Below are positions 52,856 through 61,372 of a stretch of 64,000 nucleotides of DNA, piece by piece. The stretch spans positions 1 to 64,000 of the forward strand of contig JAKVCD010000013.1 of assembly GCA_022446815.1 (NCBI GenBank). Reading direction: 5' to 3'. The notes under the pieces are model-generated. The model was not told the origin of the DNA and ran no database searches. It worked only from the letters and a program-made list of their open reading frames with translations. The translations under genes and the position numbers were made by a program. Numbering within the stretch: position 1 is the stretch's first letter; every line of letters begins with the position of its first letter. Origin of the DNA: Planctomycetota bacterium (lineage in GTDB: Bacteria > Planctomycetota > UBA1135 > GCA-002686595).

Positions 52856-53692
52856 TTAGGCCAGCCCAGCCTCTCTCATGGCTAGCTGGATGTCCTCCCA
52901 AACCAACTTCTTGGTGCGAACAAAGCTTGAGGAGCCCTCTTGTCTGATCAGGTAGGAGGGGTGGTAGGTGGGCACGATCGGGCGGCCATTGACCCTGTGG
53001 ACCTGGCCTCTGAGACGCCCCATAGAGAGGTCCATGCCGGTCAGGTGGACCGCTGCATGTCGCCCTAGAGCGACGATCACCTTGGGGTTCACGAGCTCAA
53101 TCTGCCGATCTAGCCAGGCTGTGCAGAGCGCCTTCTCGTCAGGCTTGGGGTCTCGATTCTCAGGAGGCCTGCACTTGAGCACGTTCGCGATGTAGACGTC
53201 TTCGCGCTTGACGCCTATGCCGAGCTCGATGATCCGGGTGAGGAATTGGCCTGCGCGACCGACAAAGGGGAGGCCTTGCTCGTCTTCGTCAGCGCCGGGC
53301 GCCTCTCCGATGAACATCACGCCTGAGGATACGCCCCCGTCGGAGAAGACCGTCTGTTTGCGCGTCTCACAGAGCCCGCAGGCTTCGCAGCTAGCGACCC
53401 CGCTCCGGAGCTCCTCAAGGGTCGTCGCGCTAGCTGCGAGCGCGCGCTGCTCGGGGAGGCCCTCTACCTCTCTCTTAGGAGCGGCGACGGGTTGCAGCAC
53501 CTTGACGACGGGGGGCTGCTCCAAAGGGGCTTGCTGCGAGCGCTCTTCACGCCTGGGCGCTCGCTCCTCTCGCGGAGCAGGGGTGAGCTGGAGCTCGCTT
53601 GCTGCAGCGCGTCGGTGCCCTCTGCTTGCGCGACGCCGCACCGCGGCGTCGAGGCTGGCGCGCAGGTGCGCTAACTCATGTCGACTGCTCAA
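52856..53692 (-). CDS. Uracil-DNA glycosylase, Fe-S cluster family (family 4-like)
   Basis: 278 residues. The catalytic core starts near 105 with the cluster Cys pair in [13 protein letters not shown], then [20 protein letters not shown] (motif A and cluster environment), [18 protein letters not shown] (third Cys) and [12 protein letters not shown] (motif B with His). It removes uracil from DNA in base-excision repair. The first ~100 residues are Arg/Glu/Pro-rich and probably disordered. The start is TTG at 53692, overlapping the stop of mtaB (TTGA), so it is translationally coupled; no later ATG or GTG start precedes the core. Confidence 0.9.
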   Translation of the reverse strand: MSSRHELAHLRASLDAAVRRRASRGHRRAAASELQLTPAPREERAPRREERSQQAPLEQPPVVKVLQPVAAPKREVEGLPEQRALAASATTLEELRSGVASCEACGLCETRKQTVFSDGGVSSGVMFIGEAPGADEDEQGLPFVGRAGQFLTRIIELGIGVKREDVYIANVLKCRPPENRDPKPDEKALCTAWLDRQIELVNPKVIVALGRHAAVHLTGMDLSMGRLRGQVHRVNGRPIVPTYHPSYLIRQEGSSSFVRTKKLVWEDIQLAMREAGLA

Positions 53693-54990
53693 ACGTTCAC
53701 CTCTGTGGCGGCGCGCTCACCACGCAAGCTGACCTCTCCATCGTCCGAAGCCTCAGCCTTGAGGGTGACGTTGACGAGGTCGCCGGGGAAGAGGTCCTCG
53801 CCCATCGGGACGACGACTCGCTGGTAGCGGCCAGAGAGTCCGACGGTCCCTTCAAGCACGACTGTCTCTTCTGCTCCGTCGAGGGAGCGGCGGAAGTCGG
53901 CCCCGATCAGAGCGGCTGCCTCGCTGAGCGCTGCGCGGCGCTCACGGACGACCTCGGGCTTCGGCGCTCCCTTCAGCTCATAAGCTGGAGTGCTCGGTCG
54001 AGCTGAGAAGGGGAAGACGTGCATCCGCGCGAAGCCAGCAGCGCGGACAGTCTCCAGGGTGCGCTCGAAGGCTGCGTCGTCTTCTCCGGGGAAGCCGACG
54101 ATGACGTCTGCCGTGAAGGCGGGGCGGTCGAGCGCAGCGCGGATCTCTTCGCAGGCGCGCAGGTAGGTCTCTGTGTCGTACCAGCGGTTCATCGCCTTCA
54201 GCACGCCGTCGTCTCCTGACTGCAAGGGCATGTGGAGGTGTTGTGCGATGCGCCGAGGGTGCTCTCGCATGAGCGCGAGCAGGCTCGGGGTGACCTCTGT
54301 GGCCTCAATCGAAGAGAGGCGCAGGCGGAAGTCGAGGGGCGCGCCTTCGGCGTCGCGAGGCTCGGCCTCTGCGAGGGCCCGCACGAGGTCGGCGAGCTCT
54401 AGCCCGAGGTCTCTCCCCCAGTGTCCGATGTGGATCCCGCAGAGGACGACCTCGACGTGCCCGGCCTCGACGAGGCGCTGAACCTCTGCGACGAGCTCGG
54501 CAAGCGGTCGGGAGCGGCTCTTGCCGCGCACCTTCGGGATGATGCAGAAGGCGCAGGCCATGTCGCAGCCGTCTTGGATCTTTAGGAAGGCTCGCGTGTG
54601 CCCGGCAAACTCGGTGATCCCGGCGGGGATGCCTACCTCCTCCGGGTCGACCTCCTCTCCGAGGTGCCTCAAGAAGTTGGTCGGGCGCTTCGCCTCGCCA
54701 TTGCCCAAGACCCAGTCCACGGCGGGCAGCTCACGCAGCACCTCTGGCTCGCTCTCTGCCAGGCAGCCGGTGACCGCGATCCGCACGTCGGGGTTCTCTC
54801 GCCCGAGGCGCCGGATCAGCTGGCGCGCCTTCCGGCCAGCCTCAGCGGTCACAGTGCAGGTGTTGACCACGACTAGCTCCGCGTCCTTGTCCGTCTCACT
54901 CCACCCGCGCCTGGCGAGGGCCTCGCGCAGGACCTGGGTGTCGTATTGATTGGCTTTGCAGCCATATGTGACGAAGCGGACCTCCTTCAT
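53689..54990 (-). CDS. mtaB: tRNA methylthiotransferase, MtaB-type radical SAM enzyme
   Basis: 433 residues from the ATG at 54990, the family start ([20 protein letters not shown]); longer starts add nonconserved sequence. The N-terminal UPF0004 domain has cluster cysteines in YGCKAN, NTCTVT and VTGCLAES. The radical SAM motif is [25 protein letters not shown]-like RNA-binding domain closes the protein ([18 protein letters not shown]). MtaB adds methylthio to t6A37 to make ms2t6A in tRNAs reading ANN codons. It is divergent from a TPR lipoprotein with a 40-base gap. Confidence 0.92.
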   Translation of the reverse strand: MKEVRFVTYGCKANQYDTQVLREALARRGWSETDKDAELVVVNTCTVTAEAGRKARQLIRRLGRENPDVRIAVTGCLAESEPEVLRELPAVDWVLGNGEAKRPTNFLRHLGEEVDPEEVGIPAGITEFAGHTRAFLKIQDGCDMACAFCIIPKVRGKSRSRPLAELVAEVQRLVEAGHVEVVLCGIHIGHWGRDLGLELADLVRALAEAEPRDAEGAPLDFRLRLSSIEATEVTPSLLALMREHPRRIAQHLHMPLQSGDDGVLKAMNRWYDTETYLRACEEIRAALDRPAFTADVIVGFPGEDDAAFERTLETVRAAGFARMHVFPFSARPSTPAYELKGAPKPEVVRERRAALSEAAALIGADFRRSLDGAEETVVLEGTVGLSGRYQRVVVPMGEDLFPGDLVNVTLKAEASDDGEVSLRGERAATEVNV

Positions 54991-55030
54991 GGCGCGCAGG
55001 ATAACGTCCGTCGCTATCCTGCTCGACGTC

Positions 55031-56335
55031 ATGCGCCCGATCCTCACCCCACTTTCCCTCGCCCTCTGCTGCATCACGGGCTGCGGCGGGGACTTGGAAG
55101 AGCCCGCTCCCTCGAGCGGGGGCTTGGAAACTCGCGTTCAAAGGACCGACCGGGTCGAGTTGGAGTGGGCGCTCAAGCTCCGCCGCTCCATCGAGTTCGG
55201 GGCGCTGGAGTCCGCGCGGACCTCGCTGGAGAGGCATGGAGAGGAGCTCGGCGTGGAGGCTGAGCTCTTGCGCGCCCGGCTGCTGACGGCTGAGGGGAGC
55301 GATCTGGATGCCCAGCGCGCGATAGAGCGGGCTCGCCGCGCAGCGCCCAGAGACGTCCGCGTGCCCGCCACGGCCTGTGAGCTCCACTCCGCGCACGGGA
55401 GGACAGAGAGCGCCCTTCAAGAGCTGAAGCTCGCGCATGAGCTGGGGGGGGCGATGGCAGAGGTGCACCGTGCGAAGGCGGTCCACCTGCTCTCTCAATC
55501 AGGCCGCGCTGCTGAGGGCTTGAGGGAGCTAGAGGCGGCGCGTGAGCTAGATCCGAGCCTGCCCTTCGTTGACCGGGCGACCGCGCAGGCTCACCTGCTC
55601 ATCGCGAAAGAGCACCTCGGAAAGGGCCGCGCTGGAGCTGCGCTGCGCTCAGTCGAGCGCTCCCTGCATCACGACCCGCAGGAGTTCGAGACGAGGCGAC
55701 TTCTCTCAGATGTCCTCCTCGCAGAGAAGCGAATCTTGGATGCGCTGGTGGTTTTGGAGGAGCTCTATTCAGAGGGGTATCCGGTCATCGGAGAGCTCGC
55801 GACCATGGAGAAGCGCGCCGCTCTCGTAGTCCTCTTGCAGGGGGAGAGAGAGCGGGCATTAGATCTCTTTTGTCAGGCGCGTGAGCACGGGCTCGGAGAC
55901 GCGGAGCTTGGGAGCGGAGCCCAGTTCCTCGCAGAGGCCGCCATGGAGTCTGTCACGGAGGGGGTGAAAGCTTATGAGGGGGGGGACCTCGATGAGGCCC
56001 GCCGCCACTTTGAGCGCGCCGTGAGGCTGGACCCTAAGCTGCTCGCCGCCCAGAACCACCTGGGCGTCGTCTGCTTCCGATTAGGTGACAATGCGTGTGC
56101 GAAGCGGCATTGGGGGCTGGTCTGGGAGACCGCGCAGGCGGAGGGGCTGGACCTCCCGGAGCCTGTCGAGGTGAACCTGGCGCGGGCCATGGCCCGCCTC
56201 GGAGAGCTCAAGCAGGCGGCAGATTTGCTCAGGGCCTCTCTGGAGGCCCAGCCACATGGCCCACATGCCGACGCTGCGAGGGGCTTCCTCGAGTCCGAGC
56301 TGGCCCCGGCTTTGGAGGCCTTGGGCGGTCAGTGA
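55031..56335 (+). CDS. TPR lipoprotein
   Basis: 434 residues from the ATG at 55031, selected because it gives a lipoprotein signal (MRPILTPLSLALCCITGC). The mature protein is a run of TPR helices, for example DLDAQRAIERARRAAPRDV, RTESALQELKLAHELGG, AGAALRSVERSLHHDPQEFE and DLDEARRHFERAVRLDPKLL. No enzyme motif. It is divergent from mtaB, whose coding start is 40 bases away. Function unknown; probably a periplasmic or membrane-attached scaffold. Confidence 0.75.
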   Translation: MRPILTPLSLALCCITGCGGDLEEPAPSSGGLETRVQRTDRVELEWALKLRRSIEFGALESARTSLERHGEELGVEAELLRARLLTAEGSDLDAQRAIERARRAAPRDVRVPATACELHSAHGRTESALQELKLAHELGGAMAEVHRAKAVHLLSQSGRAAEGLRELEAARELDPSLPFVDRATAQAHLLIAKEHLGKGRAGAALRSVERSLHHDPQEFETRRLLSDVLLAEKRILDALVVLEELYSEGYPVIGELATMEKRAALVVLLQGERERALDLFCQAREHGLGDAELGSGAQFLAEAAMESVTEGVKAYEGGDLDEARRHFERAVRLDPKLLAAQNHLGVVCFRLGDNACAKRHWGLVWETAQAEGLDLPEPVEVNLARAMARLGELKQAADLLRASLEAQPHGPHADAARGFLESELAPALEALGGQ

Positions 56336-56378
56336 GGCTATGGGTTGCGCGTAAGTCGTTTAATATAATGGGCTTACG

Positions 56379-57428
56379 CTACTTTTTCTGCAGCTTCTCA
56401 TGGCGCGCGCGAGCGCTGCGAGCGCCCTCAACATCGCCTAGACCCTCTAGGGCGGCCGCGAGGTGCTTGTGAGCGTCCAGGAGAGGGGGCCGCTGGGCCT
56501 GCTCCAGCTCTACGAGGAGGGTCAGGTCGGCCTTGGCCTCCTCCCAGCGCTCCCTCCCGATCAGGAGGACCGCGCGGTTGTAGCGCGCCGCGTGGAGCTC
56601 CGGGTCCAGCTTGAGGGCCTCTGACCAAGACGAGAGGCTCCCGTCTAAGTCGCCGAGGGCGCGCAGGGCGTCTCCACGGAGAGCGTGTCCGCGAGTGAAG
56701 CGTGGAGAGAGCTTGAGCAGCTCATCCAGTACCCCGAGGGCTTCCTCTGCTCGATCGACCTCTAGCCAGAGCGCTGCCAAGCCTAGGCGGGGTAGGGGAT
56801 CTTGAGGGTTTTCAAGAGCCTGCGTTCGACGTGCGTCGAAGAGAGCGCGCCAGCGCGCCGAGCTGAGGGCGCGCTCCCGCCAGCTGCGAGCTCCCTCAAG
56901 GTCACCTCCAGTGATCGCGGCCTGAGCGAGGAGGTGCAGTGCAGCGGGGGCCTCGTCGTCCTGTGGGAAGCGCGTGACCAGCGCCTCGAGCATCGGGCGA
57001 GCGCGCTCAAGCTCGCCCGCGCGGGAGAGCGCTCTGCAGGGCAGCATCCAGCCGTCGGCCCGCTCTGGGTACTTCGGATGCGGAGGCTCGCCAGGCTTGA
57101 GTGTCAGCGCGAGGGCCTGCTCTAGCTTGTCTTGATGAAGCAAGAGCCTCGCGCGCTCGAGCTCGATGGCGGGGCCTTCGCCACGCTCTAGCCAGCGCTC
57201 TGCTAGCTCGAGCTGCCCAGCACTCGCAGCGGCGCGCGCTGCCAGCGCGAGGTGCTCTGCCTTCGCGAGGTGCTCTGTCTTCGCGAGGTGCTCTGCCTTC
57301 GCATCGTCTGCACCCAATGAGGTGTGCGCCTCCTTCAAGACCTGACGGTGTAGGCCAAGCTCGATGAGCTCCTCCCAACGCTCAGCTTGTTGCGCTTGGA
57401 AGAGCGCGATGATGAGGAGCGCCTTCAA
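56379..57428 (-). CDS. Exported TPR protein, coupled to the FG-GAP lipoprotein gene
   Basis: 349 residues if it starts at TTG 57428, which I prefer: the TTG overlaps the stop of the upstream FG-GAP gene (TTGA), GGGAGG lies seven bases before it, and the product then begins with a short signal-like leader MKALLIIALFQAQ. The frame is open further upstream, but that part lies inside the neighbouring gene. TPR-like helix pairs fill the rest (QLELAERWLERGEG, DLDGSLSSWSEALKLDPELH, AARYNRAVLLIGRERWEEAK). Residues ~44-61 are three copies of a 6-residue unit (AKAEHL), encoded by an 18-base tandem repeat. Function unknown. Confidence 0.75.
   Translation of the reverse strand: MKALLIIALFQAQQAERWEELIELGLHRQVLKEAHTSLGADDAKAEHLAKTEHLAKAEHLALAARAAASAGQLELAERWLERGEGPAIELERARLLLHQDKLEQALALTLKPGEPPHPKYPERADGWMLPCRALSRAGELERARPMLEALVTRFPQDDEAPAALHLLAQAAITGGDLEGARSWRERALSSARWRALFDARRTQALENPQDPLPRLGLAALWLEVDRAEEALGVLDELLKLSPRFTRGHALRGDALRALGDLDGSLSSWSEALKLDPELHAARYNRAVLLIGRERWEEAKADLTLLVELEQAQRPPLLDAHKHLAAALEGLGDVEGARSARARHEKLQKK
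57247..57300 (-). repeat. 18-base tandem repeat, three copies, inside a TPR gene
   Basis: Units at 57247-57264, 57265-57282 and 57283-57300 are identical except for one C/T change in the middle copy. They keep the frame and encode AKAEHL-type hexapeptides. The near identity suggests recent slippage or duplication. Confidence 0.85.
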
Positions 57429-59218
57429 AGGGCTTCCTCCCTGATGATCCCTTCCCCCTCGCGTACCCAGAGTCTGCGATTTGCGCTGCCACTGCCGAGT
57501 TCCTCGGTCTGGCCAGAGGGCCAAGTGATTCGAAGCGCTGTGTAGCTCGCGCGCTCGCCTAGGCCGAAGTGCAGCCAAGGGCTCGACGCTGACTGATAGC
57601 CCTCAGCTGTGAAGCTCTCGGAGAGGAGCGCGTGCTGCTGAGCTCCCTCGCCCAGGACCAAGACGCACCTCGCGCCGGTGCCGTCTCGAGGGGTCCTAGG
57701 GGCGCGCTCTGTGGGGGACTGTGGACCTAAGAGACGCACGCAGAGGCGCTTATTCTCTTGTCCTAGCCGGTTCATGCCGAGGATCGCAGCGCCGTCGATC
57801 GCAGAGATGAGGAGCTCTGGTCTACCGTCACCGTCTACATCGCCTACAGCGCTCCCCCTAGTGCCGCGAGGGAGGCTAAGGATCGAAGAGGCAGCGCGCG
57901 CTTCGAACCGCTCGCAGCGCGTGGAGGGGTCTAAGCGCCACAGGGTGTCCGGCTGGTGGTAGCTCGTGCCGGTGAGCTCTTCGTCCGCCTCAGGGTATAC
58001 GTGCCCGTTCGTCGTGAAGAGCTCGAGGAAGCCGTCGCCATCGAGGTCGATGAGGTGCGCGCCCCAAGAGAGCAGCGGCCGTGACTCTGCGTTGAGCCCG
58101 TAGCGATAGGTCGCATCAGTGAAGCCCACAGGCGCGCCCAAGAGCAATCGCGTCGGCTCCTCGGAGAAGTTAGTGACCGCGAGGTCGAGGCGACCGTCTC
58201 TGTCTACATCTCCTGCAGCGAGTCCCATGCCTGCTTCGGCTTGCCCGTCCATGCTGAGCGCAAAGCCAGCCTCATATCCGAAGTCGGAGAAGCTCCCACT
58301 CCCGTCTGAGATCCACAGGCGGTTGGGTGAGGAGTCGCAGGCGACCGCGATGTCTGTGTCGCCGTCTCCGTCAGCGTCAAAGGGGAGGACGCTCAAGGTG
58401 TAACCAGCTCCCTCGCCAGAGAGGCGCTGTGACTCATCGCGGAAGCTCCCGTCTCCGTTCCCCATGAGCAAGAGGTCCGGTTGCGCCCTGAGTCCGCGCG
58501 GTCCGCAGTAGACGTCGAGGCCTTTCCAACGACATGGTACTGCGAGCGCGCCTTCACCTAGCGCGCCAGCAGGGATCGCGCGCGGGTCGAGGTCGAGGTA
58601 GCAGCCGACGTAGAGGTCGAGGTTGCCATCACGGTCGACGTCCAAGGTCGCGACACTTGTGCACCAAGCTGGCGCGCCAGAGTCGGAGAGACGTGCGCCC
58701 TCGGGGAGGAGCTCCGGGCCAGGGAGTAGTGCGCCGTCCTCCGCTTGGAGTAAGACCCGCAGGCTGCCGAAGCCTGCCGCGACCAGGTCGACATCGCCGT
58801 CGGAGTCGAGGTCACCTGTCGCGAGCCCGGTCCACCAGCCGCTCAGCTTGGGGCCCTGTAGCTCGGTGAATTGACCGTCATCAGAAGCGAACACTGCGAG
58901 GTCTGCGCCGTCCCCAGCGAGGAGCTCTTCGAGAGAATCGCAGCCCTGAGCAAAGATCGCGTCGAGGTCACCGTCTGAGTGAAGGTCAAGCAGCGCGACG
59001 CCGGCGCCACCAGCCTCTAGGATCGCCCTCTTTTTTGAGCCGCCAGAGCGGTTCACATGGACCAGCCCGCGCTTCGCTGCCTCATCGGGGAGACCCTCCT
59101 GGGGGGCCCCAGGGGGCGTTTTTTGACCGCATGAAGCTCCCAGGACCCCTCCGAGGGCGAGGAAGAGGGCCAACGCGTTGACCCTATTAGGGAGTGCGAC
59201 TAGGATTCTCCGCCCCAT
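57425..59218 (-). CDS. CRTAC1-like lipoprotein: FG-GAP repeats plus ASPIC/UnbV domain
   Basis: 597 residues from the ATG at 59218 (an ATG at 59230 is equally possible), giving a leader with lipobox VLGASC. Repeats of the FG-GAP/VCBS type follow: DLHSDGDLDAIFA, DLDSDGDVDLVAAG, DVDRDGNLDLYVG, DADGDGDTDIAVA, DVDRDGRLDLAVTNFS, DLDGDGFLELFTTNGH and DVDGDGRPELLIS. The C-terminal ~120 residues are an ASPIC/UnbV domain (RLCVRLLG, GYQSASSPWLHFGLGE, LRITWPSGQTEELG). The protein should sit outside the inner membrane. It is a longer relative of the partial gene at the window start. Its stop is coupled to the TPR gene downstream. Confidence 0.88.
   Translation of the reverse strand: MGRRILVALPNRVNALALFLALGGVLGASCGQKTPPGAPQEGLPDEAAKRGLVHVNRSGGSKKRAILEAGGAGVALLDLHSDGDLDAIFAQGCDSLEELLAGDGADLAVFASDDGQFTELQGPKLSGWWTGLATGDLDSDGDVDLVAAGFGSLRVLLQAEDGALLPGPELLPEGARLSDSGAPAWCTSVATLDVDRDGNLDLYVGCYLDLDPRAIPAGALGEGALAVPCRWKGLDVYCGPRGLRAQPDLLLMGNGDGSFRDESQRLSGEGAGYTLSVLPFDADGDGDTDIAVACDSSPNRLWISDGSGSFSDFGYEAGFALSMDGQAEAGMGLAAGDVDRDGRLDLAVTNFSEEPTRLLLGAPVGFTDATYRYGLNAESRPLLSWGAHLIDLDGDGFLELFTTNGHVYPEADEELTGTSYHQPDTLWRLDPSTRCERFEARAASSILSLPRGTRGSAVGDVDGDGRPELLISAIDGAAILGMNRLGQENKRLCVRLLGPQSPTERAPRTPRDGTGARCVLVLGEGAQQHALLSESFTAEGYQSASSPWLHFGLGERASYTALRITWPSGQTEELGSGSANRRLWVREGEGIIREEAL
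57436..57441 (-). promoter_or_regulatory. Ribosome binding site deciding the TTG start at 57428
   Basis: GGGAGG on the minus strand, seven bases before the TTG at 57428, inside the end of the preceding coding region. It is the main reason for choosing this start. Confidence 0.65.
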
Positions 59219-59389
59219 TCGCCGTACCATCGGTACGAGAAGGGGGCGCCGGTACCTCTTGGGGCCGGTGATCTCTTTGGACAACTTGAGCACTCGGTCT
59301 GGGCTCCTTCGCCCAGTCAGAACCAGCCTACACGCCCCGGGAGCTTGCTCCCACCCATCGCAACGCAGTGACCCTGCGGAGAGTAGAGA

Positions 59390-60097
59390 GTGACACCTCG
59401 ACAGAAGAACATGCTGGAGGCCTTCCAGGCCTCGTCAGAGGAGGGCGCGCCCGAGAGCAGCGGCGCTCCCCAGGAGACTAAGCCTGCCCCGTCGATGAAG
59501 AGGAAGCCTAAGGGCGGCCTCCCTGACGTGGCTCCAGAGGTCTTCGCAGTGACCTTCAGTGTGCTGATCATCGGCGCCTTCTTCCTCGGTCGCTGGTCTG
59601 CGGGTGGCGCTGTGCAAGCGGCGCCAGAGACGACGCCCGCATCGCCGGCGGGGGTCCCGCCGCCGGTGGGAGTGGTCTCGGAGCCTCTGGCGCAGAGGAT
59701 GAATCCCAGCGCGCCGGAGCGAGACATTGTGCCGGCCCCGGCCCCCGTAAATGAGACGGCTTCTGCCAGCCCCATGGAGCTGCACACGCGCGCCTTCATG
59801 GATACGGAGAACCTCGTCACCTTGCGCGTTATCTACTACGGAGCAGACGAGCAAGGTCAGCGGCGCGCATACCAGACAGCGAAGCACCTCGAAGAGATGG
59901 GCTTCCCAGTCGTCACTCCCATCGTGAAGGGCGACTACGTCTATGTCTGCGTAGGTGCGGCGCCTTCTAAGAGCGATCCGGAGCTCATGCGCTTTCAGCG
60001 TGAGCTTCAGCTGGTCCCCGGCCCCAAGCCCTATGGTAAGCCCGGCGACTACGCGAGCGCCTTCCCGTACAACATCGACAAGCTGATTGAGCGCTGA
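59390..60097 (+). CDS. Single-pass membrane protein with SPOR-like C-terminal domain
   Basis: 235 residues from a GTG start. Residues ~1-48 are a hydrophilic cytoplasmic part rich in Pro and Lys, ~52-70 one membrane helix (VFAVTFSVLIIGAFFLGRW), ~75-125 a Pro/Ala-rich linker, and ~130-235 a globular domain: VTLRVIYYGADEQGQRRAYQ, then LEEMGFPVVTPIVKGDYVYV. This order and the beta-alpha-beta pattern look like SPOR domains, which bind denuded peptidoglycan at division sites. The fit is by pattern only; key SPOR residues are not strict. An alternative is an unrelated periplasmic sensor. Confidence 0.55.
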   Translation: MTPRQKNMLEAFQASSEEGAPESSGAPQETKPAPSMKRKPKGGLPDVAPEVFAVTFSVLIIGAFFLGRWSAGGAVQAAPETTPASPAGVPPPVGVVSEPLAQRMNPSAPERDIVPAPAPVNETASASPMELHTRAFMDTENLVTLRVIYYGADEQGQRRAYQTAKHLEEMGFPVVTPIVKGDYVYVCVGAAPSKSDPELMRFQRELQLVPGPKPYGKPGDYASAFPYNIDKLIER

Positions 60098-60175
60098 AGC
60101 GCGACCGAGTGTTCGAACAGATCACGCCCTAGATCACTCTGGGGCGACACGAACACCACTAACCACCTTACTCTC

Positions 60176-60421
60176 ATGAGCATTCACCCCAGCCTCCATG
60201 GCGCCGGCTCTCTCGTCGGCGAGCGCAGCGTCCTCACCCGCATTGAGCGGATCACTCAGTTGAAGAAGGAGGGCCGCTTTGACGCTGACGCGGACTCCCC
60301 CCTCGGTCTCCCGAAGGTCAGGACGAAGTTCAAGATCAAGAAGAAGAAGGGAGACAAGCAGAAGGAGGCTGAAGAGAAGGCCGCAGCCAACGAGGAAGCT
60401 GAGGAAGCAGCCGAAGAGTAG
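60176..60421 (+). CDS. PVC-type small basic protein
   Basis: 81 residues: MSIHPSLHGAGSLVGERSVL, then TRIERITQLKKEGRF and SPLGLPKVRTKFKIKKKKGD, then an acidic/Ala tail. The pattern MSxHxSL, RxVLTRxERI and GLPKVR matches, from memory, the small basic protein family (TIGR04137) described as a signature protein of the Planctomycetes-Verrucomicrobia-Chlamydiae group. It has been suggested to bind nucleic acid. The Glu/Ala-rich C-terminus after the Lys run is longer than I expect for the family. It stands alone, with an 11-bp terminator stem downstream, which suggests a highly transcribed monocistronic unit. Confidence 0.85.
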   Translation: MSIHPSLHGAGSLVGERSVLTRIERITQLKKEGRFDADADSPLGLPKVRTKFKIKKKKGDKQKEAEEKAAANEEAEEAAEE

Positions 60422-60464
60422 GCTCACACGACCTGAACAGGGCCGCTCCCCTGCGGCTCAAGAG

Positions 60465-60493
60465 CGGACCCCTAGGAGCGCCCTAGGGGTCCG
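60465..60493 (+). terminator. Terminator of the small basic protein gene
   Basis: A perfect 11-bp stem (CGGACCCCTAG 60465-60475 with CTAGGGGTCCG 60483-60493) has a seven-base loop and is followed by TCCTCATTCC. It lies 44 bases after the stop. Confidence 0.75.
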
Positions 60494-60526
60494 TCCTCAT
60501 TCCAGCCCAGAGGGCACGTCTCAGCT

Positions 60527-61330
60527 ATGTCGCAGCGCGAACTCAAGGACCTGAAGGCTCCTGTCATGGAGGTCTTCTCCTCTTTCCAGGGGGAGGGTCT
60601 ATATGCAGCGAGCCCGCAGGTGTTCCTTCGTCTCGCTGGCTGTCCGCTGCGCTGCGCTTGGTGCGACACGCCCGGCTCATGGGAGCTTGCCGAAGGAGCG
60701 CAGGCCCGCGTCCGAACGACGACGGAGAAGCGCAGTGAGCCCGCCTGGGCGAGCCCTGAAGATGCGCAGCGTTGGATCGATGAAGTGGATCCCACTGGTC
60801 GAATGACGGTGAGCGTGACCGGGGGTGAGCCCCTGCTCTGGGCGGAGTTCTTGCTCGCGCTGCGTCCGCTCCTCGGGCGGCGCCGCGTTCACTTAGAGAC
60901 AGCAGGCGCGCACCCTGAGAGCCTACGTCGCGTCCTTCAAGCGTGTGATCACGTGAGCGCGGACCTCAAGCTGCCACTCGATATGGGCGCGCCTGTGGCC
61001 GTCGGCTTCGATGAGGAGGAGGCGAGCCCGGTGAGCCATGAGGACTGGCGGCGCTCCCGTCTTGCGCTCCTTGGGTTGCTTCGAGATCGGGACGCTTGCG
61101 GCAAGGTCGTGATCGCTGGTGGTCACCCCGCCGCTGCCTACGAGGAGCTCTTCGATGACGTCAGGGAGCGCGCCTCGGAGCTCTGGCTGTTCTTACAGCC
61201 TGCGACCCCAATCAGCGGCGCTCCCGGACCGACGCGCGAGGAGGTTGAGCGCCTCGCTGCTGCAGCCAAGGGCAGGGGCCTCCGCGCGCGCGTCTTAGGA
61301 CAGCTTCACCGTGCTTGGAGGCTCCCCTGA
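60527..61330 (+). CDS. queE: 7-carboxy-7-deazaguanine synthase
   Basis: 267 residues of radical SAM type. The N-terminus has FSSFQGEGLYAASPQVFLRL and GCPLRCAWCDTPGSW, the CxxxCxxC cluster motif of QueE with its characteristic CDT. VSVTGGEPLLWAEF is the GGE motif that binds SAM. The middle and C-terminus are longer and less conserved (RVHLETAGAHP, SADLKLPLDMGA, LWLFLQPATP). It makes the 7-deazaguanine core of queuosine from carboxytetrahydropterin. No other queuosine gene is nearby. It is preceded by the terminator of the small basic protein gene. Confidence 0.9.
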   Translation: MSQRELKDLKAPVMEVFSSFQGEGLYAASPQVFLRLAGCPLRCAWCDTPGSWELAEGAQARVRTTTEKRSEPAWASPEDAQRWIDEVDPTGRMTVSVTGGEPLLWAEFLLALRPLLGRRRVHLETAGAHPESLRRVLQACDHVSADLKLPLDMGAPVAVGFDEEEASPVSHEDWRRSRLALLGLLRDRDACGKVVIAGGHPAAAYEELFDDVRERASELWLFLQPATPISGAPGPTREEVERLAAAAKGRGLRARVLGQLHRAWRLP

Positions 61331-61372
61331 GCCCCTCGAGACCTCGTTTCGCGTACCCTTCTGCCACGAATC

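Noticed and set aside
57247-57300. CRISPR-like or VNTR array outside genes
   Set aside because: Only three contiguous 18-base units without spacers, in frame within a coding sequence.
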